A DNA stretch of 9,046 nucleotides. Origin: an uncultured Flammeovirgaceae bacterium (lineage in GTDB: Bacteria > Bacteroidota > Bacteroidia > Cytophagales > Cyclobacteriaceae). The stretch's first letter is position 1, and each line of letters begins with the position of its first letter. The notes beneath the pieces were generated by a model. The model was not told the DNA's origin. It did no database searches and worked only from the letters and a program-made list of their open reading frames with translations. Made by a program: the position numbers and the translations under genes. Below, piece after piece: positions 6,325-9,046 of the stretch. The stretch lies in NCBI GenBank assembly GCA_946886805.1, contig CAMPJM010000140.1, forward strand, positions 1-9,046, read 5' to 3'.

Positions 6325-7314
6325 ATGAAGGTAGATGCACTACTAATAAAGGAACTACGGCCAAATTTCACTCAAGAAGACCAGATAGCCTTAAAGGCAT
6401 ACGGAAAGTTCAACACCAAATACCATGGTGAAATATTTGTTCAACTTAGGACCCGACTTTCAGAAGATGCGGTTTTGGGACCAATCGTTAATACCCAAAC
6501 CATAGAGCAACAAGTACAACATAACGAATATTCGCACGGATTTCAGCAGGATGCCATTTATAATGGAAGGTGGGAGAAATACACCATGAGCCTTATAAGA
6601 CAAGGTATAACCTATGCACAGGCTGGGCTACAAATGGGCGCCTGGTTTTCTATTATTAAAATATACAAGGATCTCGCACAGTCATATGTGCTCAAAGAAT
6701 TCCCTGCTGATTTAAAACAGGCTGGAATGGTTTGGAGCGGGATCAATAAAATTTCAGACTATGCCATGAGCGTAATTGCTCAATCGTACTTTATAGAAAA
6801 AAACAAAATAAGACAAGGGGAACAGCACCACAGGGAACAGGCAATTAAGGACTTAAAGGAAAGTGAAGAGCGGTTTCGCGCACTGTATAAGAACAGCAGC
6901 GATCGGATCTTTATGTTAGATGAAGATGGAACGATAAAATTTATTAACCATATTTCGAAAGGACGGAAAAGGAGTGAGGTCATTGGCTCTAATTTTCTTG
7001 ACCATCAAGCTACAAAGGATAAGCATAAAGTGAAGGCCGCACTTCAAAAGGTTTTTAAGACAGGAAAAACAACGGCCTATGAGGCCGAAGCGATTAATGA
7101 AGAAGGTAATATAGTTTTTGCTGGGTCTATAGCCCCTATGTTTAAGGACGGAAAAGTTTATGGTGCAGCTATTATTGCCAGAGATGTTACCGAACGCAGG
7201 CATGCAGAACGCGAAATACGCAACCTAAACGAAAGATTAGAAGGTAAAAGAACGTACCATAGCATTGGAGGCCGAGATAGAAGAGCGGAAACAAATAGAG
7301 GGAAAAGTAAGTGA
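6325..7314 (+). CDS. Sensor part of a histidine kinase: globin-like domain plus PAS domain (frameshifted before the kinase)
   Basis: Soluble sensory region with no signal peptide or membrane segment. Residues about 10-160 are all helical and resemble the globin-like domain of globin-coupled sensors: RWEKYTMSLIRQGITYAQAG (82-101), then LQMGAWFSIIKIY and a last helix ISDYAMSVIAQSYFIEK (143-159). At the position where heme-binding members carry the proximal His, four residues before the GL pair, this protein appears to have Tyr97, so heme binding is uncertain. A PAS domain follows (about 178-292): ESEERFRALYKNSSDRIFML, DGTIKFIN and the closing GAAIIARDVTERR. A coiled coil starts at AEREIRNLNERLE. 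After residue about 308 the reading changes to [19 protein letters not shown] and stops, while the next frame continues the coil into the kinase. The true product is probably about 572 residues, 6325 to 8044, with one extra base at 7246-7249. The ATG has only a weak upstream AAAAGG. Confidence 0.8.
   Translation: MKVDALLIKELRPNFTQEDQIALKAYGKFNTKYHGEIFVQLRTRLSEDAVLGPIVNTQTIEQQVQHNEYSHGFQQDAIYNGRWEKYTMSLIRQGITYAQAGLQMGAWFSIIKIYKDLAQSYVLKEFPADLKQAGMVWSGINKISDYAMSVIAQSYFIEKNKIRQGEQHHREQAIKDLKESEERFRALYKNSSDRIFMLDEDGTIKFINHISKGRKRSEVIGSNFLDHQATKDKHKVKAALQKVFKTGKTTAYEAEAINEEGNIVFAGSIAPMFKDGKVYGAAIIARDVTERRHAEREIRNLNERLEGKRTYHSIGGRDRRAETNRGKSK
7246..7249 (+). other. Probable frameshift point (AAAA run) joining sensor and kinase
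   Basis: The sensor frame reads GAA GGT AAA AGA ACG. The kinase frame, which opens after a TAG at 7238-7240, reads GTA AAA GAA CGT ACC ATA GCA TTG. Removing one A from the AAAA run gives [19 protein letters not shown], an unbroken charged coiled coil between the PAS and HisKA domains. A one-base homopolymer difference is the simplest explanation. Whether it is a sequencing error, a real mutation or a used recoding site cannot be told from one sequence. Confidence 0.75.
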
Positions 7315-8044
7315 ACTAAACACGCAACTTGAAAAAAAACTGAATCAGTTACACGCTACCAATCAGGAACTCGAAAGCTTTAGCTATACGGTATCGCATG
7401 ACTTAAGGACCCCCCTTAGAGCCATTGATGGATTTTCAAAAGTCCTGGCTAAAAAACTGGCTGGAAAACTGGATTCTGCCCAGACCCACTATCTGGAGGT
7501 AATCATCGAAAATGTAGGTAAAATGGGAATGCTGATCGATGATTTATTGGCCTTTTCCCGCATGGGAAGACTGGAGAAAAAAGAAAGCAAATTTGATATG
7601 GAGCAATTGTTCAGAGATGTTTTTTATGACCTGACGCAGTCTGAGGAGAAGAATAGCATAGACTTTATTGTAAACCCGCTCCCTGAACTAAAGGCTGACC
7701 GGGAGATGATGAAACATGTCATTTCCAACCTGCTGGGAAATGCCGTTAAATTCAGTTCAGAAAGGGAAGAAGTTAAAATAGAGGTCGGAGCCGAAAAGAA
7801 TAAAAAGGGAACAACTTATTATATAAAGGACAATGGCGTGGGTTTTGAAATGGAATACGCAGACAAACTTTTTGGGATATTTCAGCGCCTGCATTCCGAT
7901 GATGAATTTGAAGGTACCGGCGTAGGACTGGCTATCGTACAGCGCATTATCCACCGCCATAATGGCACCGTTTGGGCAGAGGCAGCACTGGGCAAAGGGG
8001 CAACCTTTTATTTTTCAATACCAAAAACTAAAAACTATGAATGA
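7265..8044 (+). CDS. Histidine kinase core (HisKA + HATPase), C-terminal part of the frameshifted sensor kinase
   Basis: Transmitter of a two-component system: it should autophosphorylate on His45 of this frame (CAT at 7397-7399) and pass phosphate to a receiver. A coiled coil (1-36) leads to the H-box [19 protein letters not shown], a form common in phytochrome-like and other soluble kinases. The second dimerisation helix ends [13 protein letters not shown]. The ATP-binding domain has the N-box [15 protein letters not shown] (151-165), the G1 box DNGVGF (189-194), the F-box [11 protein letters not shown] (201-211) and the G2 box [10 protein letters not shown] (216-225), so all catalytic boxes are intact. 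The only possible start before the H-box is TTG at 7265, with no Shine-Dalgarno and overlapping the sensor frame by 50 bases. An independent gene is therefore unlikely, and this is best read as the second half of the 6325 gene. Its end overlaps the response regulator start by 8 bases. Confidence 0.88.
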   Translation: MEAEIEERKQIEGKVSELNTQLEKKLNQLHATNQELESFSYTVSHDLRTPLRAIDGFSKVLAKKLAGKLDSAQTHYLEVIIENVGKMGMLIDDLLAFSRMGRLEKKESKFDMEQLFRDVFYDLTQSEEKNSIDFIVNPLPELKADREMMKHVISNLLGNAVKFSSEREEVKIEVGAEKNKKGTTYYIKDNGVGFEMEYADKLFGIFQRLHSDDEFEGTGVGLAIVQRIIHRHNGTVWAEAALGKGATFYFSIPKTKNYE

Positions 8045-8480
8045 AGAAAATTTTGTTGAGATCTTATTGGTAGAAGACAATAAAAATGATGCTGAACTTA
8101 CGATGATGGCACTGGAGGACAGCAACCTTTCCAATCATGTGGTTTGGCTAAAGAACGGCAAAGAGGCTTTGGACTTTGTTTTTGCGGAAGGCGAATATGC
8201 CAACCGTGATATCATCAACCAGCCCAGAGTGATCCTCCTGGACCTTAAGATGCCAAAGGTGGGCGGATTAGAGGTGCTCAAGAGAATAAGGGCTGATCAG
8301 CGGACCAGGAAGATCCCCGTGGCCATTCTCACCTCCTCAAAAGAAGAGAAAGATATTATCGAAAGCTATGAGTTAGGCGTGAACAGCTATATAGTAAAAC
8401 CTGTGGATTTTGAACAGTTCACCAAAAGCGTTAAAGAGATCGGTTATTATTGGGCATTAATCAACCAGCCTCCTAAATAA
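8037..8480 (+). CDS. Rcp1-like single-domain response regulator (147 aa)
   Basis: A stand-alone receiver that should take phosphate from the kinase encoded just upstream. The start is the ATG at 8037 ([18 protein letters not shown]), which overlaps the kinase stop region by 8 bases and suggests translational coupling. The frame is open further upstream, but that extension lies inside the kinase C-terminus. All receiver residues are present: acidic pair Glu13-Asp14, phosphorylated Asp69 in [13 protein letters not shown], Thr99 in ILTSSKEE, and Lys121 in YIVKPVD. There is no output domain. The long alpha2-beta3 region ([17 protein letters not shown]) and the ending [12 protein letters not shown] match the Rcp1 type, which serves phytochrome-like kinases in cyanobacteria and is widespread beside soluble PAS/GAF kinases. 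Without an output domain, it probably works by binding a target or passing phosphate onward. Confidence 0.92.
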   Translation: MNEENFVEILLVEDNKNDAELTMMALEDSNLSNHVVWLKNGKEALDFVFAEGEYANRDIINQPRVILLDLKMPKVGGLEVLKRIRADQRTRKIPVAILTSSKEEKDIIESYELGVNSYIVKPVDFEQFTKSVKEIGYYWALINQPPK

Positions 8481-8510
8481 AAACAACCAGCTAATGGACA
8501 AACAATTGAT

Positions 8511-9046
8511 ATGAAGCCTAAACTATTAAAAGTCCTCATCCTGGGGGATACAAAGAGTGATCCAGAATTGATAAAGACGCATCTAGAAGACCTTGAATAC
8601 AAGTGCGTGTACAAACTCACGACGAATAAAGAGGAATACCTCCGCTTGCTCAAGAAGTTTGAACCGGATGTCGTCATTTCGGGTTTCAACCTCTTAAGCT
8701 TCAATGGCCTAGAAGCACTCAAAATACTTAGAAAGCAGGATGATCTTACGCCTTTTATCTTTGTCACCGGTACTTTGGGAGAGGATAATGCCGTAGAAGC
8801 CATTCGTTCGGGGGCGACCGATTTTGTCATAAAGCAGCGTGTGGCGCATCTTCCGACAGCTGTAATGCGGGCCCTCCGTAAAAAAGAAGAAGAGAAAACG
8901 AAAGGAAACCTTGCCAAACAACTGGAAGTAAACGCATTGTTTGTCAGTGCATTGTTGCAAGATGGTGATTGGAAGATTGCATTAAACAACACTTTTCATT
9001 TGATTGGCGAGGCGGTATCGGTTGACAGAGTCTATTATTTTGAGAA
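8511..9046 (+). CDS. Degenerate receiver domain followed by the start of a GAF-like domain; C-terminus outside window
   Basis: Starts MKPKLLKVLILGDTKSDPEL 30 bases after the response regulator stop and stays open to the right edge (178 residues seen). Residues 5-123 have the receiver fold: LEALKILRKQDDLTPFIFVTGT, then GEDNAVEAIRSGATDFVIKQ with Thr86 and Lys108 in the usual places. Where the phosphorylated Asp is expected the sequence reads VVISGFNLLSFNG, with Gly58 (GGT at 8682-8684). The first acidic residue of the usual acidic pair is also missing (LGD at 11-13). Classical phosphorylation is therefore not expected, making this a pseudo-receiver. A charged linker (124-135) leads into LFVSALLQDGDWKIALNNTF and ending AVSVDRVYYFE, which resembles the start of a GAF domain. 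More sensor or kinase domains may follow beyond the window. Same strand and tight spacing suggest one operon with the kinase. Confidence 0.82.
   Translation, partial: MKPKLLKVLILGDTKSDPELIKTHLEDLEYKCVYKLTTNKEEYLRLLKKFEPDVVISGFNLLSFNGLEALKILRKQDDLTPFIFVTGTLGEDNAVEAIRSGATDFVIKQRVAHLPTAVMRALRKKEEEKTKGNLAKQLEVNALFVSALLQDGDWKIALNNTFHLIGEAVSVDRVYYFE

Noticed and set aside
7240..7255. Programmed -1 frameshift site
   Set aside because: The join needs a +1 (or -2) shift, and no classical X XXY YYZ heptamer or downstream hairpin is visible; the AAAA indel is simpler.
7265..8044. Kinase core as an independent gene starting at TTG
   Set aside because: There is no Shine-Dalgarno, the TTG lies inside a coiled coil that continues upstream in the sensor frame, and it overlaps that frame by 50 bases; a frameshift explains it better.
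6325..8044. Bacteriophytochrome-type photoreceptor
   Set aside because: The Rcp1-like partner and H-box suggest it, but the N-terminus is a helical globin-like domain plus one PAS, with no PHY domain or biliverdin-binding GAF signature.
8447..8992. 181-codon open frame on the minus strand opposite the pseudo-receiver gene
   Set aside because: It is Ser/Arg-rich, matches no family and overlaps a plus-strand frame with clear receiver signatures, so it is a shadow.

Overview
The window looks like chromosome from a Bacteroidota bacterium, most likely a flavobacterium. The base composition is AT-rich and Shine-Dalgarno sites are weak or absent. One promoter matches the Bacteroidota TTG / TAnnTTTG pattern. 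The protein families also fit: a TonB-dependent receptor with a carboxypeptidase-regulatory-like N-terminus, a SusD-type lipoprotein with a CKDDE surface-export signal, and an HMA-like protein. I cannot assign a genus.

Left part (1-3675, all minus strand). An HMA-like small protein gene runs off the left edge (1-219). It is preceded in transcription by a small putative lipoprotein gene (327-710) with its own candidate promoter (755-784). Upstream of that is a large outer-membrane TonB-dependent receptor gene (868-3675), whose probable terminator hairpin (765-824) overlaps the lipoprotein promoter. A divergent intergenic region of about 570 bases follows (3676-4245) and contains no convincing gene.

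Middle part (4246-6002, plus strand). A single gene encodes a surface lipoprotein that fuses an N-terminal fasciclin (FAS1) domain to a compact SusD/RagB-type domain. No SusC partner lies beside it. The gene is followed by a strong 12-bp-stem terminator (5969-6002) and then about 320 bases without a recognisable gene.

Right part (6325-9046, plus strand). This is a cytoplasmic signalling cluster. A globin-like plus PAS sensory region and a HisKA/HATPase histidine kinase lie in adjacent overlapping frames. They read as one kinase of about 572 residues if a single base is removed from an AAAA run at 7246-7249, so this is probably one gene carrying a frameshift or sequencing indel. An Rcp1-like single-domain response regulator overlaps the kinase end by 8 bases. 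After a 30-base gap comes the start of a further multidomain protein with a receiver domain and the beginning of a GAF-like domain. Its receiver has Gly at the position of the phosphorylated Asp. Together they suggest a soluble phosphotransfer module in which the kinase passes phosphate to the small regulator, and the degenerate receiver protein acts as a phosphorylation-independent partner.

The main points for a second look are the FAS1-SusD fusion, the kinase frameshift, the globin-like sensor with no His at the expected heme-ligand position, and the pseudo-receiver. I found no RNA gene, CRISPR array, insertion sequence or prophage.
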